Under the pieces are notes generated by a model. The model ran no database searches, was not told where the DNA came from, and saw nothing but the letters and a program-made list of their open reading frames with translations. Of a stretch of 64,000 bases of DNA, positions 17,817-26,634 are shown piece after piece. The stretch is from Chloroflexota bacterium (GTDB taxonomy: Bacteria > Chloroflexota > Dehalococcoidia > UBA2979): assembly GCA_003670575.1 (NCBI GenBank), contig QWRD01000004.1, forward strand, positions 1-64,000, given 5' to 3'. A program made the translations under genes and the position numbers. Position 1 is the first letter of the stretch. Every line of letters begins with the position of its first letter.

Positions 17817-18839
17817 CTAGAGCCGACCGCGCTTGATCAGCTCTTCGGCGATCTGGATGGCGTTGGTCGCCGCGCCCTTGCGCAGGTTGTCCGTCGCGAC
17901 CCAGAACGCGAGGCCGAACTCCACCGACGGGTCGAGGCGCAGTCGACCGACGAATGCCCGGTCGTCGCCCTCCGAGTTGAGCGGCGTGGGGTAGATCGAC
18001 TTCGACGGCTCGTCCATGACTACGACACCCGGCTGCTTCGAGAGCGCCTCGCGGATGTCGTTCAACGCAGCCGCCGAGCTGAACTCAACCTGCACCGCCT
18101 CGGCGTGGCCGATCACGGTGGGGACGCGCACGCAGGTCGCGGAGAACGGCAGCTCCGGCAGGTGCAGGATCTTGCGCGTCTCGTTCATCATCTTGGCTTC
18201 CTCGGCGGTGTAGCCGTCCTCACCGAAGACATCGACCTGCGGGATCACGTTCATCGCGATCTGGTGCGGATACACGGACGGCGCCGGAATCGGCTCGCCA
18301 CGCCCGTAGGCGCGCAACTGCGAGCGCAACTCCTCGACGGCGGCAGCGCCGGTGCCAGAGGTCGCTTGGTACGTCGCGACGGTGACGCGCTTCAGCGGCG
18401 CGACCTGCCGCATCGCGTGCAGCGCCATCGCGAGGGGAGTGGTGGTGCAGTTGGGGATCGAGATGATCCCTTCCTCCCAGGCCAGGTCGTCCGCGTTCAC
18501 CTCGGGGATGACCAGCGGGACGTTGGCCTGCATGCGGAACGCGGAACCGTCGTCGATCATAATCGCGCCCTGGGAGGTGATGAACGGCGCCCACTCACGC
18601 GAGGCCGCCGAGGTCGCAGAGCAGAACACGAGGTCCGCGCCGCGCAGATTCTCCTCGTTCGTCTCCTCAACGGTGATCGATTCGCCGCCGTAGTGCAGTT
18701 GCTTGCCGGCAGAGCGCGCAGTGGCGAGCAGCCGCAGCCGCGAGAGCGGGAAGCGGCGCTCCGCGGCGACGCGCAGGAACACGTCTCCCACGGCGCCCGT
18801 GGCACCGATGACGGCTACGTTCGGCTGTGACTTTGGCAT
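17817..18839 (-). CDS. asd: Aspartate-semialdehyde dehydrogenase
   Basis: 340 residues. It reduces aspartyl phosphate to aspartate semialdehyde, the branch point to lysine, threonine and methionine. NADP-binding VIGATGAVGDVFL opens the protein; the catalytic Cys is in SIPNCTTTPL, and the active-site His lies in VIGHAEAV. GGAGAGGGG precedes the ATG. The gene is preceded by its own promoter, a Thr-rich minigene and a strong hairpin (18859-18998), suggesting amino-acid-responsive control. Confidence 0.97.
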   Translation of the reverse strand: MPKSQPNVAVIGATGAVGDVFLRVAAERRFPLSRLRLLATARSAGKQLHYGGESITVEETNEENLRGADLVFCSATSAASREWAPFITSQGAIMIDDGSAFRMQANVPLVIPEVNADDLAWEEGIISIPNCTTTPLAMALHAMRQVAPLKRVTVATYQATSGTGAAAVEELRSQLRAYGRGEPIPAPSVYPHQIAMNVIPQVDVFGEDGYTAEEAKMMNETRKILHLPELPFSATCVRVPTVIGHAEAVQVEFSSAAALNDIREALSKQPGVVVMDEPSKSIYPTPLNSEGDDRAFVGRLRLDPSVEFGLAFWVATDNLRKGAATNAIQIAEELIKRGRL

Positions 18840-18858
18840 GGCATGCCCCTCTCCGATG

Positions 18859-18898
18859 GCCCCTGCTGTTCGAGGGCAGGGACCCTCGTCGCAGGGGC
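18859..18898 (-). promoter_or_regulatory. Candidate attenuator hairpin ahead of asd
   Basis: On the minus strand GCCCCTGC pairs perfectly with GCAGGGGC, and an inner CGAGGG pairs with CCCTCG around a 6-base loop. It begins 5 bases after the minigene stop and ends 3 bases before the asd ribosome-binding site. There is no U-tract, so it may act by blocking translation or with Rho rather than as a classic terminator. Confidence 0.5.
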
Positions 18899-18903
18899 GC
18901 GTG

Positions 18904-18960
18904 TTAGCGCTGCTTCTTGGTGACCTTGCTGGTCGTGGTAGTGACCGGGGTGCATCGCAT
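18904..18960 (-). CDS. Thr-rich leader peptide, putative
   Basis: An 18-codon minigene starts with ATG at 18960, encodes MRCTPVTTTTSKVTKKQR and stops with TAA. Six of 18 residues are Thr, four consecutive; three are Lys. The predicted promoter (-10 at 18971-18976) places transcription start near 18963, so the ATG would be almost at the 5' end of the message, a leaderless arrangement. An in-frame ATG four codons upstream overlaps the -10. Position, composition and the following hairpin resemble thrL-type attenuation. No antiterminator pairing was found by eye, so the mechanism remains open. Confidence 0.45.
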   Translation of the reverse strand: MRCTPVTTTTSKVTKKQR

Positions 18961-18970
18961 CGTGCCGCTC

Positions 18971-18998
18971 ATGATACACGGCGCGGCCGGTGCGCCAA
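18971..18998 (-). promoter_or_regulatory. Predicted promoter of the asd leader and asd
   Basis: On the minus strand TTGGCG and TATCAT (5 of 6 matches to TATAAT) are separated by 16 bases. The start site would lie near 18963, just before the leader ATG at 18960. Confidence 0.6.
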
Positions 18999-19003
18999 GG
19001 GGA

Positions 19004-19114
19004 GCCCTCACCCCTGCCCCTCTCCCAGTTCCTGGGCGAGGGGTTCTGAACCCGACACTGCGCGTCTTACTCCCCTCGCCCCACTTGGCGGGGAGAGGGG
19101 TTGGGGGTGAGGGC
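19004..19114. repeat. C-rich palindromic dispersed repeat, copy 2 (inverted pair)
   Basis: GCCCTCACCCCTGCCCCTC at the left end reappears inverted as GAGAGGGGTTGGGGGTGAG at the right end, around a 60-base centre that itself contains CTGGGCGAGGGG and CCCCTCGCCCC. The element would fold into a long hairpin and lies between the asd promoter and the preceding hypothetical gene. Confidence 0.6.
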
Positions 19115-19124
19115 CTCCCCCCTC

Positions 19125-19757
19125 CTACCCCTCGATGAGCTGCGCCTGCGCGAGCGAGCGATCCCACGGGCTGAACAGCAGCGTGAATGGCGACTCCAGC
19201 ACCAGCGCCGCGATGCTGAGGTCGCGACGCCCGAGTGCGACGTACTCGCCGAGCACGCCGGCCAGCGCGGGCCGCGCCAACACATCTTTCACGGCGTCCA
19301 CGGGCCCACACTCGGTCAGCAGGCGGCGCAGGTGCACCGGGTCGTACGACAGCTCGCGGGCCGCGGTGTCGTAGATCGCGAGCAGCCGCACACGCAGCGC
19401 CGCAGCGATCGCGGCCGGGTCAACCTCGACAGGCTCGATGGGTTCCGGGGGCTTGAGGCCAAGCCGCTGCCGCGCGACCGCCAATTCCTCAGCGTCGAAC
19501 AGCGCGTCGAACGGGGGCTGGAGCACGAGATACTCGACGGTGTACGCCTCGCACTGCGAGTCCACGAGCTCGCGGAACGTCAGCGACTCCACCGGGTTGG
19601 CGAGCGTGTAGTGCGCCAGCGGCAGTCCATCCTCGGGGCCGAGCGCCGGGAGGTGACGCGCCTGCGGCAGGGGGGCGAACTGCCTCGCGTTCGCGAAGGT
19701 CTCGGCGATCCGCCGGTTGAAGCGCGCCGCCAAGTCCGGATCGTCGACGTTCGTCAC
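19125..19757 (-). CDS. Conserved hypothetical protein downstream of dapB
   Basis: GTG start placed 5 bases after the dapB stop; 210 residues. The protein is soluble and mostly helical, with no recognised catalytic motif. Visible features: an opening VTNVDDPDLAARFNRR, a central SLTFRELVDSQCEAYTVEYL and FDALFDAEELAVARQRLGL, a Pro/Glu-rich hinge (KPPEPIEPVEV) and a C-terminal half with LSYDPVHLRRLL and SPFTLLFSPWD. Tight spacing indicates co-transcription with dapB and pnp. Function unknown. Confidence 0.6.
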   Translation of the reverse strand: MTNVDDPDLAARFNRRIAETFANARQFAPLPQARHLPALGPEDGLPLAHYTLANPVESLTFRELVDSQCEAYTVEYLVLQPPFDALFDAEELAVARQRLGLKPPEPIEPVEVDPAAIAAALRVRLLAIYDTAARELSYDPVHLRRLLTECGPVDAVKDVLARPALAGVLGEYVALGRRDLSIAALVLESPFTLLFSPWDRSLAQAQLIEG

Positions 19758-19762
19758 CGGGC

Positions 19763-20551
19763 CTACGTCAGACCGATCAGCGTGTCGAGGCCCTCGACGA
19801 GGCCGGTGCGCTGCATGACCTCGCGCACGGCGAGCACGATACCGGGCTGGTAGCACTCGCGGCCGATGGTGTCGTGGCGCAGCGTCAGCGTCTGGCCAGC
19901 GCCACCGAAGATCACCTCCTGCGCCGCGACGAAGCCCGGCGAGCGCACCGAGTGCAGCCCGACGCCACCCTCGACGGCACCGCGCGCATGCGGCAGGTGT
20001 TCGAGGTCGGAGACGTTGTGGTCGAAGTCGGAGCCACGCGCCGCACGCATCAGCCGCGCGGTCGCAAGCGCCGTGCCGGAGGGCGAGTCCACCTTGCCGG
20101 CGTGGTGCAGCTCGATCACCTCGGCGGTGTCGAAGAAGCGCGCGGCGATCTCGGAGAGCCGCATCAAGATGACAGCGCCCAGCGCGAAGTTCGGTGCAAC
20201 CACCGCGCCGATGCCCTGCGTCGCGCAACCGGAGCGCAACGCCTCGACAGTTGCGGGCGTGACGCCAGAGGTGCCGATCACAGGGCGCACCCCGGCGGCC
20301 AGTGCGGCGTCGACAAGGGTCGCGGTGTACTGCGCGTTGGTGAAATCGACCACCACATCCGGGTGCGTGGCGGCGAACAGCGTCGCGGGATCGGCGTGCA
20401 CGCCGTAGACGGTGCCGCCCGCGGAGCGGAAGTCGGTGCCGGGAAGCAGCGGCTCAATGATGCCGACGACTTCCATGTCGGGTTGCGCCTCGATCGCCTC
20501 GACGACGATGTGGCCCATCGATCCGCTACCACTGACCACGACGCGAATCAT
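19763..20551 (-). CDS. dapB: 4-hydroxy-tetrahydrodipicolinate reductase
   Basis: The ATG at 20551 with GAAGGAGGACAG upstream gives 262 residues. It reduces the DapA product in lysine/diaminopimelate synthesis. The dinucleotide-binding VSGSGSMGH, VVDFT, GTSGVT, PNFALGAVILM and the catalytic ELHHAGKVDSPSGTA follow the family order. It is separated from dapA and asd by the hypothetical gene and the asd promoter, so the lysine genes form two transcription units here. Confidence 0.96.
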   Translation of the reverse strand: MIRVVVSGSGSMGHIVVEAIEAQPDMEVVGIIEPLLPGTDFRSAGGTVYGVHADPATLFAATHPDVVVDFTNAQYTATLVDAALAAGVRPVIGTSGVTPATVEALRSGCATQGIGAVVAPNFALGAVILMRLSEIAARFFDTAEVIELHHAGKVDSPSGTALATARLMRAARGSDFDHNVSDLEHLPHARGAVEGGVGLHSVRSPGFVAAQEVIFGGAGQTLTLRHDTIGRECYQPGIVLAVREVMQRTGLVEGLDTLIGLT

Positions 20552-20613
20552 CGCTGTCCTCCTTCGGCCCACCTGCACGGGCGAGCACGATCAGCACCTA
20601 CCGCCGGATATGA

Positions 20614-20644
20614 ACTGCGCCCCGAGGAATCCTCGGGGCGCAGT
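20614..20644 (-). terminator. Perfect 15-bp inverted repeat after pnp
   Basis: ACTGCGCCCCGAGGA and its exact complement TCCTCGGGGCGCAGT flank a single A (20629). It lies between the pnp stop and the dapB ribosome-binding site. There is no T-run on either side, so termination would be inefficient or Rho-assisted; it could also protect the 3' end of the pnp message. Confidence 0.6.
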
Positions 20645-20687
20645 GTATCGCTGATTGGGTACCGCTCAGCGTGTGCCGTGCTGGCGA

Positions 20688-23351
20688 CTACCAGCGGCGA
20701 CCGCCTGCAGGCGGACGCGGCGCCGGCGGGCCGCTGGGGCGATCGTCGCCACCACCGCCGCGCGACTCTCCTCCGCCACGAGATTCGCCGTCACCCTGCT
20801 GGCCACCCTCGGCGGGACGGGGGCGACCGTAGCCACCACCGCTGCCGAAGCCGCCACCACCGCCGCCGCCGGTGTTGCCACCGCCGCCGGACGGGCGACC
20901 GCCACCACCACCGCCGCCACCGGGGCCGCCGCGGTTGAAGCCACCGCCGCCGCCGCCGCCGGAGGGACGACCACCGCCACCGCCTCCACCACCGGGGCCG
21001 CCGCGGTTGAAGCCGCCGCCACCACCGCCGGAGGGGCGACCACCGCTGCCGAACCCACCGCCGCCGCCGGGCCGCGGTCCACGACCGCCGCCACCCGCAG
21101 GACGGGTACCACTCATCGTGGGCCGAGGCGCAGCCTCACCGGGCGCCGGGCGGCGCGGGATCTCGTCCTCGTCCAGGTCTTCGAATTCCTCGGGCTCATC
21201 GCTGGGCCCATCACCCTGTCCGCCACCGTCGGCCATGCCGACCGGGCCTTCGCCCTCGCCACCCTCGAGCAGCGCGCGGCGCGAGAGGTTGATGCGGCCA
21301 AGGTTGTCCACCTCGACCACCAGTACCTTCACCACGTCGCCGGACTGAACCTCGTCCTCCACCCGGTTCACGCGATAGTTCGCGAGCTCCGAGATGTGAA
21401 CCAGGCCTTCCTTACCGGGCAGAATTTCCACGAACGCGCCGAAGGTCATGATGCGAGTGACGGGGCCCTCGTAGACCTCGCCAACCACGACTTCCTTCGT
21501 CAGGCCGCGGATCATGTCGATGGCGCGGCGCACGCCCTCCGGGTCGGAGCCGCCGACACGCACGGTGCCGTCGTCCTCAACGTCAATGGTCGCGCCGGTC
21601 GCCTCCACCATGCCGCGGATCACACGGCCACCTGGTCCGATCACGGCGCCGATCTTCTCGCGGTCGATCTTGATCACCTCGGTACGCGGCGCGTACGGGG
21701 AGAGCTCGGCACGCGGCGCAGCCAGCGTGGCGACGATCACTTCGAGGATGCGCAGGCGCGCGAGGCGAGCCTGCTCCAGTGCGGCCTCAAGCAGGCCAGC
21801 GGGGAGCCGCTGCAGCTTGATGTCCATCTGCATCGCGGTGATGCCCTTGGCAGTCCCGGCGACCTTGAAGTCCATGTCGCCGAACGCGTCTTCAATGCCC
21901 GCGATGTCGGTGAGCACCTTGTAGTTGCCACTCTCGTCCGTAACCAGGCCCATCGCGATGCCCGCGACCGGTGCCGAGATCGGCACGCCCGCGTCCATCA
22001 GCGCCAACGTGGAGCCACAGACGGATGCCATCGACGTCGAACCGTTCGACATCAGGACGTCGGAGACGCAGCGCAGGGTGTACGGGAAGTCCTCGACGGA
22101 CGGGAGCACGGGCTCCAGGGCGCGCTCTCCCAACATGCCGTGACCGATCTCGCGCCGACCAGCGCCGCGCAGCGGTCGCGCCTCGCCGACTGAGAACGGG
22201 AGGAAGTTGTAGTGGTGCATGTACCGCTTGAACGCCTGCGGCGAGACGTTGTCCAACCGCTGGCGGTCGGCCATGGGGCCAAGCGTGGCAGCCGTGAGCA
22301 CCTGCGTCTGGCCGCGCTGGAACAGGCCGGTGCCGTGTGCACGCGGCAGCAGGCCAACCATGGCGCTCAGCTCGCGAATCTGGTCGTTGGCGCGGTTATC
22401 GGGGCGCTTGTTCTCTTCGATGATGCGCTTGCGCACGAACGGCTTCACCGCCGCGTCGATGGCCGCGCTGACGCTCTTGCTGTCGAGGTCGGCGACACCC
22501 TGCGCGGTCAACGCAGTCATCACGTCGCGGGTCAGCGCGTCGATGCCGCGCGAGCCCTCGGAGGCGACGGCGTCCAGCATCTGCTGGTCGCGGCCCTGCA
22601 GCGCGCCGGCGACCTGCGCCGCCAGCGTGGGGTCGATGCCCTTCAGCGGCTCGTAGGTCATCTTCTCGTCACCAATGGCGGCGACGATCTCCTTCTGGAG
22701 GACGTTGAGCTGCTGGATCACGCCCATCGCGTAGTCCATGGCGGCAATGATCGTGGCCTCATCGACCTCGTTCGCGCCGGCCTCGAGCATCACGACGGAG
22801 TGCTCGGTGCCCGCGACGGTAAGGTCGAGGTCAGAGCCGTCGAGCTCTTCGTACGTCGGGAACGCCTTGAACTGGCCATCCACGCGCGCGATGCGCACCG
22901 AGGAGACCGGCCCGTTGAACGGAATCTTCGAGATGCCGAGGACGATGGAAGCCGCAGTGGTGCCCCAGGCGTCGCCGGGGTTCTGGCGGTCGGAGGACAG
23001 CAGCGTCAGGACGACCTGCGTCTCACGGCGGTAGCTCTTCGGGAAGAGGGGACGAATCGGGCGGTCGGTCATGCGGGCGGCCAGCGTGGCCTCCGTGCCG
23101 GGACGACCCTCGCGGCGGAAGAAGGAGCCGGGTATCTTGCCGATCGCGTACATGCGCTCTTCGTAGTCAACAGTGAGCGGGAAGAAGTCGATGCCGGGCC
23201 GAGGATCGCCATCGCAGACGGTGGCCAACAGCATCATGTCGCCGAAGCGAATGGTGCAGGAGCCATCGGCGGACTGCGCCAGCAGGCCAGTGCCTACCTC
23301 CAGCGTCTGACCTTCGATCGTGCAAGAGAACGTACGGGGTGTTTGACTCAA
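20688..23351 (-). CDS. pnp: Polynucleotide phosphorylase with long Gly-rich tail
   Basis: 887 residues, about 150 longer than usual. The phosphorolytic 3'-5' exoribonuclease has two RNase PH domains with the phosphate/catalytic region [19 protein letters not shown] and [11 protein letters not shown], then KH ([15 protein letters not shown]) and S1 ([20 protein letters not shown]). The last ~138 residues are almost only Gly, Arg, Pro and Ser with repeated [10 protein letters not shown] units, like RNA-binding RGG tails. The start is TTG at 23349-23351 with AGGAAGG about 10 bases upstream. It follows rpsO, as in most bacteria, after a 330-base gap. Confidence 0.96.
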   Translation of the reverse strand: MSQTPRTFSCTIEGQTLEVGTGLLAQSADGSCTIRFGDMMLLATVCDGDPRPGIDFFPLTVDYEERMYAIGKIPGSFFRREGRPGTEATLAARMTDRPIRPLFPKSYRRETQVVLTLLSSDRQNPGDAWGTTAASIVLGISKIPFNGPVSSVRIARVDGQFKAFPTYEELDGSDLDLTVAGTEHSVVMLEAGANEVDEATIIAAMDYAMGVIQQLNVLQKEIVAAIGDEKMTYEPLKGIDPTLAAQVAGALQGRDQQMLDAVASEGSRGIDALTRDVMTALTAQGVADLDSKSVSAAIDAAVKPFVRKRIIEENKRPDNRANDQIRELSAMVGLLPRAHGTGLFQRGQTQVLTAATLGPMADRQRLDNVSPQAFKRYMHHYNFLPFSVGEARPLRGAGRREIGHGMLGERALEPVLPSVEDFPYTLRCVSDVLMSNGSTSMASVCGSTLALMDAGVPISAPVAGIAMGLVTDESGNYKVLTDIAGIEDAFGDMDFKVAGTAKGITAMQMDIKLQRLPAGLLEAALEQARLARLRILEVIVATLAAPRAELSPYAPRTEVIKIDREKIGAVIGPGGRVIRGMVEATGATIDVEDDGTVRVGGSDPEGVRRAIDMIRGLTKEVVVGEVYEGPVTRIMTFGAFVEILPGKEGLVHISELANYRVNRVEDEVQSGDVVKVLVVEVDNLGRINLSRRALLEGGEGEGPVGMADGGGQGDGPSDEPEEFEDLDEDEIPRRPAPGEAAPRPTMSGTRPAGGGGRGPRPGGGGGFGSGGRPSGGGGGGFNRGGPGGGGGGGGRPSGGGGGGGFNRGGPGGGGGGGGRPSGGGGNTGGGGGGGFGSGGGYGRPRPAEGGQQGDGESRGGGESRGGGGDDRPSGPPAPRPPAGGRRW
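20890..21045 (-). repeat. 69-bp tandem repeat coding for the PNPase Gly-rich tail
   Basis: The segment CGGGGCCGCCGCGGTTGAAG recurs at 20921-20940 and 20990-21009, exactly 69 bases (23 codons) apart, within Gly-codon runs. Each unit encodes roughly [20 protein letters not shown]. Such tracts can expand or contract by slippage. Confidence 0.75.
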
Positions 23352-23681
23352 CTGATTCGTGCCTTCCTCAGGACCACAGTTCCAGGATCACCTGGGTGCG
23401 TTCGCGATCGCGAACGAATATGACCGGACGTGTTGCCCGGCAATGCGAGGGGTATGCAGACGGGGAACAGCCGAACAAGCGGATGCTGTCCTCGGTTCTC
23501 GTCCTCGGCCAATGCGACCCTGCCGGCGAGATGAGTACTGGCTCTCCCAGTACGGCCGGCTGTGGGCGACCGTGGACGTGCATCGCGTCCCGTCCTGCTC
23601 CCCGTGGCTTCTGCCGGTGGGAACGGGCGGGGTGCGAGCGTGCTGCGCCGAACCGGCGCAAGTGGCAAGCGCGAACCGCGC
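23352..23681. other. rpsO-pnp intergenic region with an 18-bp palindrome
   Basis: No gene is convincing in these 330 bases. At 23399-23416 there is a perfect palindrome CGTTCGCGATCGCGAACG about 50 bases upstream of the pnp start; it contains the GCGATCGC octamer. It could be an RNA hairpin in the pnp leader, where PNPase autoregulation normally acts, or a protein-binding site. Confidence 0.45.
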
Positions 23682-23948
23682 CTACCGACGAAGTCCGAGG
23701 CGGGCAAGCAGGCTGTGGTACCGGTCAACGTCCGTGTTGCTCAGGTACCGCAACTGGCGGCGACGCTGGCCAACGAGCATAAGCAGCCCGCGGCGCGTGT
23801 CGAAGTCGTGACGGTGCTGTCGCAGGTGATCGGTGAGCGACTTGATGCGATCCGTGAGGAGCGCAACCTGCACTTCCGGGGACCCGGTGTCTCCGGGAAA
23901 CCGTGCGAAATCGCCGATGATCTGGGTCTTCTGTTCAAGTGTCTGCAT
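23682..23948 (-). CDS. rpsO: Ribosomal protein S15
   Basis: 88 residues, the standard length. The family signature is clear: [34 protein letters not shown] and [13 protein letters not shown]15 binds 16S rRNA at the central domain and often represses its own translation. rpsO-pnp order is conserved in bacteria. Confidence 0.97.
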   Translation of the reverse strand: MQTLEQKTQIIGDFARFPGDTGSPEVQVALLTDRIKSLTDHLRQHRHDFDTRRGLLMLVGQRRRQLRYLSNTDVDRYHSLLARLGLRR

Positions 23949-24191
23949 AGTGTTCGCAGAAGGACGACCGGTCAGCCCGTGCGCCCTGAACCTGCTGTTC
24001 CGTCTCTACTCCCACGCCTCTTCGGTGCCGATCCCGGCGATATCTATGGCGTCTATCACACGATATCTGTGCTGGGTCGACGATGCGCCTTCACACGGTC
24101 TTCGCCGCTGTGCTGAAGTGCGCTGCCGAGTACGCTAGCACAGCGATGAGACGCTGGCAATCCGAGGGGATCGCCGCCGGAGGGGTAGGGC

Positions 24192-25010
24192 ATGGCACAA
24201 GCGATAATAGTCCTGGTCGATGGCGACGCGTGTGTCCCGGACCGCATCCGCGAGGATCTGGGCATCCTCACGGCGCCGCTGGCCCCCGCCGCATTTGACC
24301 CGGCGGAGGAGCCTCGGGAACTCCGGCGCTCCGCCGCGCCGGTGGAAGGCGAGGAGGCGACTGCCGCCCTCGCGCGCGCGAGGGAACTGGCCCCAGCAGT
24401 GTTGTACCTCGGCGTCGGGGATGGGTACGGCGGCTCGGAGACCGCGTTGGCCGCGGCCAGCACTACACCCGGCGTCCTAGCCATCGCGACCGGCGAGGCG
24501 CTCATGGGCGGCGGCTGGCAGGCGATCGCGGCGGCTGTGGTCGCCCGCAGCGGTGGCAGCCTCGATGACGCCGAGCGCGCGGCGGCCGCGGTGCGCGGGC
24601 GGACACGCGTATTGATGATGCTGGAGCACCCGCCGTTCGCGGGCGTCTCCGGCGGGGTGCCCGGCGTGCTGTTCGGCTCGCGTGCACTGGTACGACTGTC
24701 CGGGCCGACCGTCGACGTGGTCGCGCGCTTCGGGCGGCGCGATGCTGCGCTGGTCGGACTGCGCGAGCGCTTCGCCCTCGAAGTGCAGGAGGGCGGCTCG
24801 GGCACATCGGGCGGTGGCGCGCTGCGCGTTGCCGTGCACCACGCGGGTGCCGCCGCAGCAGCGGAGGCGATGGCGCTGTGGGTGGAACGCACGCTGCACC
24901 CGGAGGAAGTGGTCGTCGCGCCGCTCACCCGGCACGCCGCCTCTCGGCTCGGGCCGGGGGTCGTCGGCGTCGCCTGGTACCGCGAGGGGACAATAGGCAC
25001 GGGCGGCTGA
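24192..25010 (+). CDS. DegV-like (fatty-acid-binding fold) protein
   Basis: 272 residues, started at the ATG behind GGAGGGGTAGG. The opening IIVLVDGDACVPDRI and the first-domain ILTAPLAP correspond to ITDSTxDLP and VVPL of DegV; the end, RTLHPEEVVVAPLTRHAASRLGPGVVGVAWY, matches the DegV C-terminus (HxGPGxxG-like, with the His shifted). Several fatty-acid-contact residues are changed, so this is a divergent member. Such proteins carry fatty acids to acyl kinases (FakA); no FakA is seen here. Confidence 0.65.
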   Translation: MAQAIIVLVDGDACVPDRIREDLGILTAPLAPAAFDPAEEPRELRRSAAPVEGEEATAALARARELAPAVLYLGVGDGYGGSETALAAASTTPGVLAIATGEALMGGGWQAIAAAVVARSGGSLDDAERAAAAVRGRTRVLMMLEHPPFAGVSGGVPGVLFGSRALVRLSGPTVDVVARFGRRDAALVGLRERFALEVQEGGSGTSGGGALRVAVHHAGAAAAAEAMALWVERTLHPEEVVVAPLTRHAASRLGPGVVGVAWYREGTIGTGG

Positions 25011-25122
25011 CGGCCCAGACTGACGAGGGCGCGCCACCTCGGGACGCGCTCCGCGCTCGCCGCTATGCTCCAGATAACGCCGCATCGCCTGACATCGCGC
25101 TGATACTGAGGGGAAACAACTC

Positions 25123-26625
25123 GTGCAACTCCAGGTCACATCCGGTCCGATCGCCGCTCAGACAACGGACACCGTCGTCATCGAGGTCAGCGAGGGCCAG
25201 CGACGACTCACCGGGGCCGCCGCCCAGGTGGACGCCGCGCTGGACGGCACGATCACCACGCTGCTACGCGAAGGCCTGTTCGCGGGCCGCGCCGGCGAGC
25301 TGACGACGCTACCGAGCCTCGGGCGGGTGCCCGCGAAGCGTGTCGTGGTCCACGGCGTCGGCGGCGAGGCCGCCCGCACCCTCGATGGCTTGCGGGCGCG
25401 GGCCGGGAACCTCGGGCGGGCGCTGCGCGGGCTGGACGCGGGCCACGTCGCGGTCTCGCTGCAGGCGGCGACGGACCACCTCGATCCCGAGGCGGCAGCG
25501 CGCGCGGTCGCCGAGGGCTTCGTGCTCGGGCTCTACCGCTTCGATAAGCACCACACCCGTGCCGAGGACCGGCCGCGCGGCAGCGTCGCCTCGATCACGC
25601 TGGTGGAACCCACCGCGAGCCGACTGCCCGCCGTCCGTCGTGGCGTCGAGGCTGGCCGCATCCTCGCCGAGGCGACCAACCTCGCGCGTGACCTCGGCAA
25701 TGAGCCGGCGAACCTGATGACCCCGACGATCGTCGCCGAGCGCGCGCAGACCCTCGCCGCTGAGTGCGGCCTAGAGTGCGAAGTAATCGAGCGCGCCGAG
25801 GCCGAGCGGCTGGGGATGGGCTCGTACCTCTCGGTCGCCGCCGGCTCCGCCCAGCCCCCGAAGTTCATCGTGCTGCGCTACCACGGCGGCGGCCGCCAGA
25901 AGCCGATCGCGTTGGTGGGCAAGGGCATCACCTTCGACACCGGCGGCATCTCGCTCAAGCCGGGAGCGGGGATGGAGCGCATGAAGGGCGACATGACCGG
26001 CGCGGCCGCCGTGATCGCCTCGATGCAGGCGATCGCGCGGCTGGCCCCCGCGGTGAACGTGATCGCGGTCGCCCCCTGCACCGAGAACATGCCCGGCGGC
26101 AACGCCACGAAGCCCGGCGACGTGGTGTACGCGATGGACGGCCAGTCGATCGAGGTGCTGAACACCGACGCCGAGGGTCGCCTGGTGCTGGCCGACGGCC
26201 TCGCCTACGCCCGCCGCGAAGGCGCGACCACGCTGATCGATATCGCCACGCTGACCGGTGCGATGAACGTCGCGCTGGGGAGCGTGCGCATCGGCACCTT
26301 CGCGAACAACGACCGGCTGTACCAGGAGTTGGAGCGCGCCTCGACGGCCTCGGGCGAGCGACTCTGGCGCATGCCGCTGGACGCCGAGTACTTCGAACTG
26401 ATCAAGTCGGACGTCGCCGACCTCAAGAACACCGGCGGCGCGGCAGCCGGCTCAATCACCGCCGCCAAGTTCCTCGAGCGCTTCGCGCACGACACCCCCT
26501 GGGCACACCTCGACATCGCGGCCGTCATGGACGCCGCCGCGGACCGTGGCGAGCAGGTGAAGGGCAACACCGGCCGCCCGGTGCGCACGCTGGTGCACTT
26601 CGTGCTCGGGCGGGCAAGGGGGTAG
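25123..26625 (+). CDS. pepA: Leucyl aminopeptidase (M17)
   Basis: GTG start with AGGGG upstream; 500 residues, normal for the family. The N-terminal macro-like domain is followed by the M17 catalytic domain: ALVGKGITFDTGGISLKPG (metal-binding Lys and Asp), DMTGAAAVIA, and the signature NTDAEGRLVLADGLAY. The enzyme removes N-terminal residues from peptides and is usually a hexamer. It converges on the broken rhuM gene with a 9-base gap. Confidence 0.96.
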   Translation: MQLQVTSGPIAAQTTDTVVIEVSEGQRRLTGAAAQVDAALDGTITTLLREGLFAGRAGELTTLPSLGRVPAKRVVVHGVGGEAARTLDGLRARAGNLGRALRGLDAGHVAVSLQAATDHLDPEAAARAVAEGFVLGLYRFDKHHTRAEDRPRGSVASITLVEPTASRLPAVRRGVEAGRILAEATNLARDLGNEPANLMTPTIVAERAQTLAAECGLECEVIERAEAERLGMGSYLSVAAGSAQPPKFIVLRYHGGGRQKPIALVGKGITFDTGGISLKPGAGMERMKGDMTGAAAVIASMQAIARLAPAVNVIAVAPCTENMPGGNATKPGDVVYAMDGQSIEVLNTDAEGRLVLADGLAYARREGATTLIDIATLTGAMNVALGSVRIGTFANNDRLYQELERASTASGERLWRMPLDAEYFELIKSDVADLKNTGGAAAGSITAAKFLERFAHDTPWAHLDIAAVMDAAADRGEQVKGNTGRPVRTLVHFVLGRARG

Positions 26626-26634
26626 GGGAGAGGC

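Noticed and set aside
16707-18830. 707-codon open frame on the plus strand
   Set aside because: It is antisense to dapA and asd, whose products have full family motifs; GC-rich codon bias opens the opposite frame.
20890-21045. CRISPR-like array
   Set aside because: The 69-base repeats are coding, in frame with the PNPase tail, with no spacers.
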